The notes under the pieces are model-generated. The model was not told the origin of the DNA, did not search any database, and saw only the letters and a list, made by a program, of their open reading frames with translations. The translations under genes were made by a program, and so were the position numbers. From Rhodoferax sp. (GTDB lineage: Bacteria; Pseudomonadota; Gammaproteobacteria; Burkholderiales; Burkholderiaceae_C): DNA of 15,775 bases. Shown here one piece after another: positions 6,008-12,304 of the stretch (the stretch's first letter is position 1; each line of letters begins with the position of its first letter). The stretch covers positions 1 to 15,775 of the forward strand of contig JAQTSL010000044.1 of the NCBI GenBank assembly GCA_028711355.1. Direction: 5' to 3'.

Positions 6008-8275
6008 ATGAGCAGCCCCGTCAAATCCGGCCCGGATAGAGCGGTCGTGCTGGATGGCACAACACCGTCCAGCACGGCCACGGTCAACGCTGCTGCCGCC
6101 AGTTTTGCCGCGCTGACCGGCAAGCTGGGCTACCTCAGCCCGACCGACCTGGGCCAGGTCCGATTGGCCTATCGCTTTGCCGATCAGGCGCACCTGGGGC
6201 AACTGCGCAACAGCGGCGAACCCTATATCACGCATCCGATCGCAGTCGCTTCCCAGTGCGCCGAATGGAAGCTCGACGCGCAGGCGCTGATGGCGGCGTT
6301 GCTGCACGACGCGATGGAAGACTGTGGCGTCAGCAAGACCGATCTGGTGGAACGCTTCGGACCGTCGGTGGCCGAGTTGGTCGATGGACTGACCAAACTG
6401 GACAAACTCCAGTTCAACACGCGCGAGGAAAGCCAGGCCGAGTCGTTCCGCAAAATGCTGCTGGCGATGGCGCGCGACGTGCGGGTGATCCTGATCAAAC
6501 TGGCCGACCGTAGCCACAATATGCGTACCTTGTCTGACGCACCGCGCGAAAAGTGGCAACGCATCGCCTCCGAGACGCTCGACGTCTATGCCCCAATTGC
6601 CTATCGGCTGGGGCTGAACCGTACCTACCGCGAACTACAAGATTTGTCGTTCAGGTATCTGCGACCGTGGCGCTACGGTGTATTGTCAAAGGCCGTCACC
6701 AAAGCGCGCAGCCGGCGTCGCGACTTGATCCAGAAGGTCCAGTCCGACGTGGAAGCGGCTTACCTGCGCCAGGGGCTGAAGGTGCGCATTGCCGGACGCG
6801 AAAAAACGCTGTATTCCATTTACCGAAAGATGGACGAAAAAAATCTCAGCTTTGCGCAGGTGACCGATATCTATGGCTTTCGCGTCATCGTGCCGAGTCT
6901 GCTCGATTGCTATACCGCACTGGGGGTGTTGCATCAGCTCTACAAACCGGTTCCGGGCAAATTCAAGGACCATATCGCCATTGGCAAAATCAACGGCTAC
7001 CAGTCGCTGCACACCACGCTGGTCGGCCCGGCCGGCATCAACGTCGAGTTTCAGCTTCGCACTGATGCAATGCACCTGATCGCCGAGTCGGGCGTAGCCT
7101 CCCACTGGCTGTACAAAGAGGCCGCTGCCACCGATGTGACGCCCAGTGATCGAATGGGGTCGCAGTGGCTTCAGTCGCTGCTGGATATCCAGGATGAAAC
7201 ACGCGACGCGTCCGAGTTCTGGGACCATGTCAAAGTCGATCTGTTCCCCGACGCGGTTTATGTTTTTACGCCCAAAAGCCAGATCATGGCGATGCCGCGT
7301 GGCGCCACCGTGGTTGATTTCGCTTATGCCATCCACAGCAGTGTCGGCGACCACATGCAGGCCGCCAAAGTCAACAACGAACAGGTTCCGCTGCGCACCG
7401 AAATCAAGAACGGCGATGTGATCGAGATCATTACCGCGCCGCAAGCCAGTCCCAACCCGGCCTGGTTGGGTTTTGTGCGCACCGCGCGCGCGCGCTCCAA
7501 AATTCGCCAGCACCTGAAAACGCTCGCGCTGACCGAGTCCGAACATCTGGGCGAAAAAATGTTGGTGCAGGCGTTGCGCGCCGAGGGTATTGAAAGTTTG
7601 CCAGCGCAATCGGACACCCACACGGTGGTCTGGGACAAGTTGCTGCGCTTTAGCGGCAACCGCTCACACGCCGAGTTGATGACCGACATTGGTCTGGGCA
7701 AACGCATCGCCAGCATCGTGGCCAAACGGCTGGCCGCGCTGCTGGCTGACAACGGCGAAAAGCCCGACGCTTTGCTGCTGACGCGTGAGCGTTTTGTGAT
7801 GGACGATACGGTATCGCAAAACAGCGTGGCGATCGACGGCAGTGAAAATGCCTCGGTCCAGTTTGCCAAGTGCTGTCGGCCGATACCGGGAGATCCCATC
7901 GTGGGTTATCTGGGCCGTGGCGAAGGCCTGACCATTCACGCCAGCGATTGCCCGGTGGCCAGGAAACTTCAGAACAAGGACAGCGAGCGTTTCATGGATG
8001 TGCAATGGTCCGACGAGCCGGTGCGCCCGTTTGAAACCGGCATTGTGGTGACGGTTCAGAACGGCAAAGGCGTGCTGGCCAAAGTCGCCAGTGCGCTGGC
8101 CGCCGCCGAAGCCGATATCACGCAGATCGACATGAATGATGCGTCTCCTGCGGGGGTGATGGACCTGCGCTTTGTCGTTAGTGTGCGTGATCTGGGGCAG
8201 CTTGAAAACGTGTTTAAAAATCTCCGACGCACCGCACCGGTGGTGAAGGCCCAGCGTTTCAAGAACGCGCAGTGA
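6008..8275 (+). CDS. spoT: Bifunctional (p)ppGpp synthetase/hydrolase, RelA/SpoT family
   Basis: A 755-residue stringent-response enzyme that makes and degrades (p)ppGpp. The frame is open from 5855, but that part lies over rpoZ and the terminator; ATG 6008 (MSSPVKSG) is the first start past the terminator. The HD hydrolase domain shows H-P-I at about 76, HDAMED at about 100 and LADRSHNM at about 166, consistent with an active hydrolase. The synthetase domain has YGFRVIV (about 289), NGYQSLHT (about 329) and VEFQLRT with the following MH..AE.GVASHW..K block. A TGS domain (VYVFTPKSQIMAMPRG, about 418), a conserved Cys-rich CCRPIPGD segment and a C-terminal ACT domain follow. All domains look intact. 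No good Shine-Dalgarno precedes the ATG. Confidence 0.95.
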   Translation: MSSPVKSGPDRAVVLDGTTPSSTATVNAAAASFAALTGKLGYLSPTDLGQVRLAYRFADQAHLGQLRNSGEPYITHPIAVASQCAEWKLDAQALMAALLHDAMEDCGVSKTDLVERFGPSVAELVDGLTKLDKLQFNTREESQAESFRKMLLAMARDVRVILIKLADRSHNMRTLSDAPREKWQRIASETLDVYAPIAYRLGLNRTYRELQDLSFRYLRPWRYGVLSKAVTKARSRRRDLIQKVQSDVEAAYLRQGLKVRIAGREKTLYSIYRKMDEKNLSFAQVTDIYGFRVIVPSLLDCYTALGVLHQLYKPVPGKFKDHIAIGKINGYQSLHTTLVGPAGINVEFQLRTDAMHLIAESGVASHWLYKEAAATDVTPSDRMGSQWLQSLLDIQDETRDASEFWDHVKVDLFPDAVYVFTPKSQIMAMPRGATVVDFAYAIHSSVGDHMQAAKVNNEQVPLRTEIKNGDVIEIITAPQASPNPAWLGFVRTARARSKIRQHLKTLALTESEHLGEKMLVQALRAEGIESLPAQSDTHTVVWDKLLRFSGNRSHAELMTDIGLGKRIASIVAKRLAALLADNGEKPDALLLTRERFVMDDTVSQNSVAIDGSENASVQFAKCCRPIPGDPIVGYLGRGEGLTIHASDCPVARKLQNKDSERFMDVQWSDEPVRPFETGIVVTVQNGKGVLAKVASALAAAEADITQIDMNDASPAGVMDLRFVVSVRDLGQLENVFKNLRRTAPVVKAQRFKNAQ

Positions 8276-8358
8276 ATGGTGGCCAACAGCCAGATATCAG
8301 CGCCTGACGCGTGTTGCCACAGGCGACCCCTCTGATCGGTTAGCGTGAAAGAACAGGT

Positions 8359-8432
8359 TGTCATACCGGGCAGCGACCCGGTATCCTTGAATTGCGAACT
8401 GCATCGATTGCGGATCGGAGTCCGCAATGACA
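8359..8432. repeat. 74-bp two-hairpin repeat bounded by TGTCAT/ATGACA
   Basis: Two perfect 8-bp hairpins with six-base loops stand side by side: ATACCGGG/CCCGGTAT (8363-8384) and ATTGCGGA/TCCGCAAT (8407-8428). The whole unit is bounded by the inverted repeat TGTCAT (8359-8364) and ATGACA (8427-8432). This layout resembles the small palindromic GTCATnCC-type intergenic repeats scattered through many betaproteobacterial genomes, so I read it as a dispersed repeat rather than a dedicated control element. It could still act as a weak structural end for the spoT transcript. No T tract follows. Confidence 0.65.
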
Positions 8433-8462
8433 GCCATCTTTCATGCTGCGAGGTGGCTTTGC

Positions 8463-8498
8463 GGCCATGGCCGGTCTAGACCGATCTGAAGGTCGGTC
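8463..8498. repeat. Cluster of overlapping palindromes upstream of the secreted-protein gene
   Basis: GGCCATGGCC (8463-8472), CGGTCTAGACCG (8472-8483) and a hairpin GACCGATC-TGAA-GGTCGGTC (8479-8498, one G-T wobble) are chained together. The GACCG at 8479-8483 can pair with the CGGTC before it or the one after it, so the stems exclude each other. The cluster ends 42 bp before the start of the next gene and would lie in its leader if transcription begins upstream. Confidence 0.5.
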
Positions 8499-8540
8499 GC
8501 GCAACGTTTCTACAATCCACTCCCTCTCAACAGCCTCTGG

Positions 8541-8960
8541 ATGAACACCATGAACCGCTGCTCTCACTGGTTGGCCCGTACGCTGCGCCGACTGACCCTG
8601 GTCGGTACCTTGGCACTGGTCGGCGCACCCGCGCTGGCACAGGGCATGCTACGGTCGTTTCCCGCCGCTGCGCTGCGCGGGGTACTACAGGTAACCACCC
8701 CACCGCTGGTGCTGCTCGACGGACAGGCGGCCCGCCTATCGCCTGGTGCGCAGATCAAAAGCGTCAACAACTTGATCGTGCTGTCGGCCAGTCTGGTCGG
8801 TCAACCCCTGTTGGTGAATTACCTGCGCGACCCGCAGGGCTTGCTGCACCAAGTGTGGATTTTGAGCCCCGCCGAGGCGCAACAAAAGCGCCCGGGTGCG
8901 TCCGCACATACCAATATCCGCTTTGGTTCAGACGACAGCGCCATACCGGCTGGCAACTGA
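8541..8960 (+). CDS. Small predicted secreted protein of unknown function
   Basis: A 139-residue protein I do not recognise. The N-terminus has a positive region (R-T-L-R-R), a hydrophobic core (LVGTLALVGAPALA) and an A-L-A/Q cleavage-type site near residue 33, so it is predicted to be exported by Sec. The mature part is about 105 residues: hydrophobic strands, one SPGAQIKSVNNLIVLSASL segment that looks like a small beta domain, and a polar tail with no cysteine and no lipobox. A second ATG at 8550 lies eight bases after a GGA and may be the true start, costing three residues. It stands alone between spoT and the insertion sequence, with miaB beyond. Codon use and GC content match its neighbours. 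Confidence 0.7.
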   Translation: MNTMNRCSHWLARTLRRLTLVGTLALVGAPALAQGMLRSFPAAALRGVLQVTTPPLVLLDGQAARLSPGAQIKSVNNLIVLSASLVGQPLLVNYLRDPQGLLHQVWILSPAEAQQKRPGASAHTNIRFGSDDSAIPAGN

Positions 8961-9011
8961 CAGAAAGTGCTGCTGGATCATGCCATACAAGGGCAGGCAG
9001 CTACTTTTTAC

Positions 9012-9018
9012 ATAGTAA
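9012..9018. repeat. Target site duplication, left copy
   Basis: ATAGTAA immediately precedes the left terminal inverted repeat and is identical to the seven bases directly after the right terminal repeat. A perfect duplication implies a fairly recent, simple insertion. Confidence 0.9.
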
Positions 9019-9035
9019 CTGGACAGTGCTAAGTT
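9019..9035 (+). repeat. Left terminal inverted repeat of the insertion sequence
   Basis: CTGGACAGTGCTAAGTT, an exact inverted match to 10903-10919. Similarity decays immediately inside (CTCTG here against TTCCT at the other end). Confidence 0.93.
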
Positions 9036-9046
9036 CTCTGTGCGAT

Positions 9047-9391
9047 TCAGTCGGTTTCCTTGACCAACCGCAGGGTTGACAATTCCGTTGCCAAGTCAAT
9101 CCAACGCTCCATCAGGAGCTTCATGCGCTCATAGTTCTTGAGCTGCTTGCGCACCACAGGCAAATCCTCCTTCTTCACGAACTTGCTGCTGCTCTTACCC
9201 TTGCGCGTGTAGCTGACCTGGTAGTACGGGCCATGCTTGACGGGCGGCGTGGCCTTGCAGCGGCATCCCGCCTTGCCGCAGACGTTGTACTGCGTCGACA
9301 AGCTTCCTGGGCGCATGTCGCCAATGGCGTTCAGCTCCAGTTTGAGCTTGTCTATCTGTCTCTGAAGCGTTGCCGCTCGGCGTGTACTCAT
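9047..9391 (-). CDS. IS-borne small protein with C-x4-C-x-C motif (DUF6788-like)
   Basis: A 114-residue basic protein encoded inside the insertion sequence opposite the transposase, its stop 12 bp from the left terminal repeat. The first 25 residues look like a coiled coil (LQRQIDKLKLELNAIG). Next comes a compact Cys cluster, C38-G-K-A-G-C43-R-C45-K, then KHGPYYQVSYTRKGKSSSKFV, two beta strands by appearance, then a long charged helix (VRKQLKNYERMKLLMERW). I believe this is the DUF6788 family, often found near transposases, but that is from memory. The basic charge and Cys cluster suggest nucleic-acid or metal binding; a role in regulation or transposition is inference. The ATG at 9391 is the natural family start. 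Confidence 0.8.
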   Translation of the reverse strand: MSTRRAATLQRQIDKLKLELNAIGDMRPGSLSTQYNVCGKAGCRCKATPPVKHGPYYQVSYTRKGKSSSKFVKKEDLPVVRKQLKNYERMKLLMERWIDLATELSTLRLVKETD

Positions 9392-9489
9392 GGCAAAAAA
9401 ACATCTCTTGATTTGATGGCAAAAGTATAGCTATATTGTTCCGATAGCTTTATAATGCTACCGGAATACAACAACCGTCAATTCACCAT
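9392..9489. promoter_or_regulatory. AT-rich divergent promoter region inside the insertion sequence
   Basis: The 98 bp between the two divergent IS genes are much richer in A+T than their surroundings. A TATAAT lies at 9451-9456 and a TTGATT (9408-9413)/TATATT (9432-9437) pair with an 18-bp spacer also faces the transposase. An inverted repeat AGCTAT-(9)-ATAGCT at about 9430-9449 overlaps these boxes and could be an operator for either IS gene product. Confidence 0.4.
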
Positions 9490-10899
9490 ATGTCGCTTTG
9501 GAATCACTGGCTCAGCGCCGTTCAGGAATTGCGCCCTGCTTGCTCTCGATCTCGCACTTTTCTGTGGCTGCTGCTGGCTCTGGTGGGCCTGTGCAGCCGC
9601 TTTGATAACGCCGGCATTACCAGCTTCGTGCGTGTGTTGAACTTCAGCCCTGGCGCCTACCATCGCTTCTTGCACCTGTTTCACAGTGATGCGCTGGACT
9701 TGGATGTGCTGAGCTCTTGCTGGGCTCGCTTGTGTCTGAAGCTGTTTCGCCCGTTTGAGGTCGGACAGCGTCTGGTTTTGCTCGCCGATGGCATCAAAGC
9801 CCCCAAGGAGGGTAAACGCATGCCTGCTGTAAAGATGCTGCATCAGCAGTCGGCCTCCAACACCAAGCCTGAGTACATCATGGGGCATTCGCTGCAAGCC
9901 ATTTCCCTATTGGTGCATTCTGCTGCGGGGCAGGTAGCGGCCATACCTTTGACCTCGCGCATTCACGAGGGTCTGGTGTTCTCCAACCGGGATACGTCTA
10001 CGCTGCTGGATAAGCTGGTGGCGCTGCTGATGGGTGTCTCCCGCCGTATGGGGAGCCAGGTGCTACTGGTCGCAGATGCCTATTACGCCAGTGGCAAGGT
10101 CATCACGCCACTGCTCAAGCAGGGCCATCACCTGATTTCACGAGCCAAGAGTAATGCCGTGGCTTACCTGCCCGTTTCTGAGCCACAACGCCCAGGCAAG
10201 GGCAGGCCTCGGATCTATGGCCAGAAGGTGCGCCTGAAGGACTTGGCCTTGGATGACGCTGCCTTTACGAGCGCGCCCAGTCCAGTCTATGGCGAGAACA
10301 ATGTCACTGTTCGCTATCGCGTGCTGGATTTGATGTGGCGTCCGGCGGGGTGCAGGGTTCGTTTTGTGATCGTGCATCACCCACAGCGCGGAACGATCTT
10401 TCTGATGTGCACCGACTTGTCGCTTGATCCTTTGCAGATCCTCACGCTTTACGGCTACCGTTTCAAGATCGAACTGGGATTGCGCCAGGCTGTGCATGTC
10501 ATGGGGGCCTATGCCTACCATTTCTGGATGGCCGATATGAAGCCCATTCGGCGCGGCGCTGGCGATCAATACCTGCACCGCACCTCAGACGACTATCGTG
10601 CTGGCGTGCGCCGCAAGCTGCGGGCCTATCACGTCCATGTGCAGCTCGGCGCTATAGCCCAAGGACTTTTGCAACACCTGGCGATCAATCACAAGGCTGA
10701 AGTTTGGTGCGGATTTTGGAGCTGGCTGCGCACCATGAACACGGCCATGCCGCCTTCCGAGTTGGTGGTCGCAAACGCCCTGCGCACAGGGCTTCCCGCA
10801 TTTTTTGCGGTTTGCGATTTGGTCCCTGGCCTCAAGAAAATAGTTGAGGCATACCGCCGCTATGATGTGCCGCAGGAGAGCCTCCGAAGGGCGGCCTAG
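9490..10899 (+). CDS. DDE-type transposase of the insertion sequence (IS4-like fold)
   Basis: A 469-residue transposase, predicted to cut and rejoin the element's ends in a metal-dependent reaction. Candidate catalytic residues are D100 in VLLADGIKAPKEG, D196 in VLLVADAYYASGK and E328 in YGYRFKIELGL. The spacing Y321-(2)-R324-(3)-E328 fits the IS4-type YREK signature up to E; the expected later lysine is not in place. The N-terminal 70 residues are helical and would hold DNA-binding functions. The frame is complete from the ATG at 9490 to TAG 10897-10899, three bases before the right terminal repeat, with no frameshift. It faces miaB, so read-through from the transposase promoter could reach that gene. 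Confidence 0.9.
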   Translation: MSLWNHWLSAVQELRPACSRSRTFLWLLLALVGLCSRFDNAGITSFVRVLNFSPGAYHRFLHLFHSDALDLDVLSSCWARLCLKLFRPFEVGQRLVLLADGIKAPKEGKRMPAVKMLHQQSASNTKPEYIMGHSLQAISLLVHSAAGQVAAIPLTSRIHEGLVFSNRDTSTLLDKLVALLMGVSRRMGSQVLLVADAYYASGKVITPLLKQGHHLISRAKSNAVAYLPVSEPQRPGKGRPRIYGQKVRLKDLALDDAAFTSAPSPVYGENNVTVRYRVLDLMWRPAGCRVRFVIVHHPQRGTIFLMCTDLSLDPLQILTLYGYRFKIELGLRQAVHVMGAYAYHFWMADMKPIRRGAGDQYLHRTSDDYRAGVRRKLRAYHVHVQLGAIAQGLLQHLAINHKAEVWCGFWSWLRTMNTAMPPSELVVANALRTGLPAFFAVCDLVPGLKKIVEAYRRYDVPQESLRRAA

Positions 10900-10902
10900 G
10901 AA

Positions 10903-10919
10903 AACTTAGCACTGTCCAG
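10903..10919 (-). repeat. Right terminal inverted repeat of the insertion sequence
   Basis: AACTTAGCACTGTCCAG, the exact reverse complement of 9019-9035, starting just after the transposase stop codon. Confidence 0.93.
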
Positions 10920-10926
10920 ATAGTAA
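10920..10926. repeat. Target site duplication, right copy
   Basis: ATAGTAA directly follows the right terminal repeat and lies 16 bp upstream of the miaB start codon. Joining the two flanks at this heptamer restores the presumed pre-insertion sequence. Confidence 0.9.
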
Positions 10927-10942
10927 TTTAGACAACCTCACC

Positions 10943-12304
10943 ATGTCAAAAAAAGTCTTTATCAAAACCTACGGCTGCCAGATGAACGAGTACGACTCAG
11001 ACAAGATGAGCGACCTGCTGGGTGCTGCACAGGGCTACACACCGACCGACAACATTGAAGAAGCCGATCTGATTTTGTTCAACACCTGCTCGGTGCGCGA
11101 AAAAGCGCAAGAGAAAGTTTTTTCTGATCTGGGTCGTGTCAAGCAATTGAAGAAAAAGGGTGCGTTGATTGGTGTGGGTGGCTGTGTGGCCAGCCAGGAG
11201 GGTGCCGCCATCATCGAGCGCGCTCCCTACGTTGATATCGTTTTTGGCCCGCAAACGCTGCACCGCCTGCCGCAGATGCTCGATCAGCGCGCCCGCCAGA
11301 ACCGCTCGCAAGTGGACATCAGCTTTCCTGAAATCGAGAAATTTGACCACCTGCCCGCCGCGCGGGTGCAAGGTGCCAGCGCATTTGTCAGCATCATGGA
11401 AGGCTGCTCCAAATATTGCAGTTACTGCGTGGTGCCCTACACCCGCGGCGAAGAGGTGCATCGGCCGTTTGAAGACGTGCTGGTGGAGGTGGCGGGCTTG
11501 GCCGACCAGGGCGTGAAAGAGATCACGCTGCTGGGGCAAAACGTCAACGCCTGGCGCGCCAAGATGGTGACCAGCCCCGGCGCTGCCGGCAACACCGGTG
11601 AGGTAGCCGACTTTGCCACGCTGCTGGAGTACGTGCACGAGATCCCCGGCATCGAGCGCATTCGATACGTGACCAGTCACCCGAACGAATTTACGCCTTC
11701 ACTGATTGCCGCTTACGACAAATTGCCCAAACTGGTCAGCCACCTGCACCTGCCGGTGCAACACGGCAGTGACCGCATTTTGATGGCCATGAAGCGCGGC
11801 TACACCGCCATCGAATACAAAAGCACGGTGCGCAAACTGCGCGCGATCCGCCCCAACCTGGCACTGAGTTCCGACTTCATTGTGGGCTTTCCAGGTGAAA
11901 CCGAAGACGACCAGGCACATCTGATGAAGCTGATGGACGACGTCGGGTTCGATAACAGCTTCAGCTTCATCTTTAGCCCACGCCCGGGCACGCCGGCGGC
12001 GAACCTGCACGACGAAACCCCGCATGCGGTCAAACTGCGGCGCTTGCAAGAAGTGCAAGCCAACATCAACGCCAGCATGGCGCGTATCAGTGAACGCATG
12101 GTCGGCACCCGTCAGCGCCTGTTGGTGGAAGGCGCCTCCAAGCGTGACGCGGGCGAGCTGATGGGCCGCACCGAATGCAACCGGGTGGTCAATTTTGTTG
12201 GGCAGCCGCGTTTGATTGGGCAGATGGTTGAGGTGACGATTACCGAAACCCGCAGCTTTACTCTGCGCGGCGAAGTATTGACAACGGCCATGGCACCGAT
12301 CTGA
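10943..12304 (+). CDS. miaB: tRNA-2-methylthio-N6-dimethylallyladenosine synthase (MiaB)
   Basis: A 453-residue radical SAM methylthiotransferase that adds the 2-methylthio group to i6A37 of tRNAs reading UNN codons. The N-terminal domain has the three cluster-binding cysteines C12 (KTYGCQMN), C49 (FNTCSVREKAQEK) and C81 (GVGGCVAS). The radical SAM motif is C155-x3-C159-x2-C162 in MEGCSKYCSYCVVPYTRG. The middle contains LGQNVNAW, SHPNEF, LHLPVQHGSD and the DFIVGFPGET block, and the C-terminus forms the TRAM RNA-binding domain. Full length, no lesions. Only 23 bp separate its start from the insertion sequence, with no obvious Shine-Dalgarno, so its native promoter was probably displaced. Its stop abuts the ffh stop. 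Confidence 0.97.
   Translation: MSKKVFIKTYGCQMNEYDSDKMSDLLGAAQGYTPTDNIEEADLILFNTCSVREKAQEKVFSDLGRVKQLKKKGALIGVGGCVASQEGAAIIERAPYVDIVFGPQTLHRLPQMLDQRARQNRSQVDISFPEIEKFDHLPAARVQGASAFVSIMEGCSKYCSYCVVPYTRGEEVHRPFEDVLVEVAGLADQGVKEITLLGQNVNAWRAKMVTSPGAAGNTGEVADFATLLEYVHEIPGIERIRYVTSHPNEFTPSLIAAYDKLPKLVSHLHLPVQHGSDRILMAMKRGYTAIEYKSTVRKLRAIRPNLALSSDFIVGFPGETEDDQAHLMKLMDDVGFDNSFSFIFSPRPGTPAANLHDETPHAVKLRRLQEVQANINASMARISERMVGTRQRLLVEGASKRDAGELMGRTECNRVVNFVGQPRLIGQMVEVTITETRSFTLRGEVLTTAMAPI

Larger units (their letters stand above)
9019..10919 (+). mobile_element. Complete 1901-bp insertion sequence with transposase and divergent accessory gene
   Basis: The ends are perfect 17-bp inverted repeats, CTGGACAGTGCTAAGTT at 9019-9035 and its reverse complement at 10903-10919, flanked by the 7-bp duplication ATAGTAA. 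Inside are a 469-residue DDE transposase on the plus strand and a 114-residue Cys-containing protein on the minus strand, arranged back to back. Both frames are intact, so the element may be active. The family is uncertain. The Y-(2)-R-(3)-E signature in the transposase points to the IS4-like superfamily, and the size, 7-bp duplication and second gene suggest a group ISfinder might file under ISNCY (ISDol1-like), but I cannot confirm this by eye. The transposase points towards miaB. Confidence 0.93.

Noticed and set aside
6686..7621. 311-codon minus-strand frame inside spoT
   Set aside because: A shadow of the GC-rich spoT coding strand; no conserved motifs and no independent start signal.
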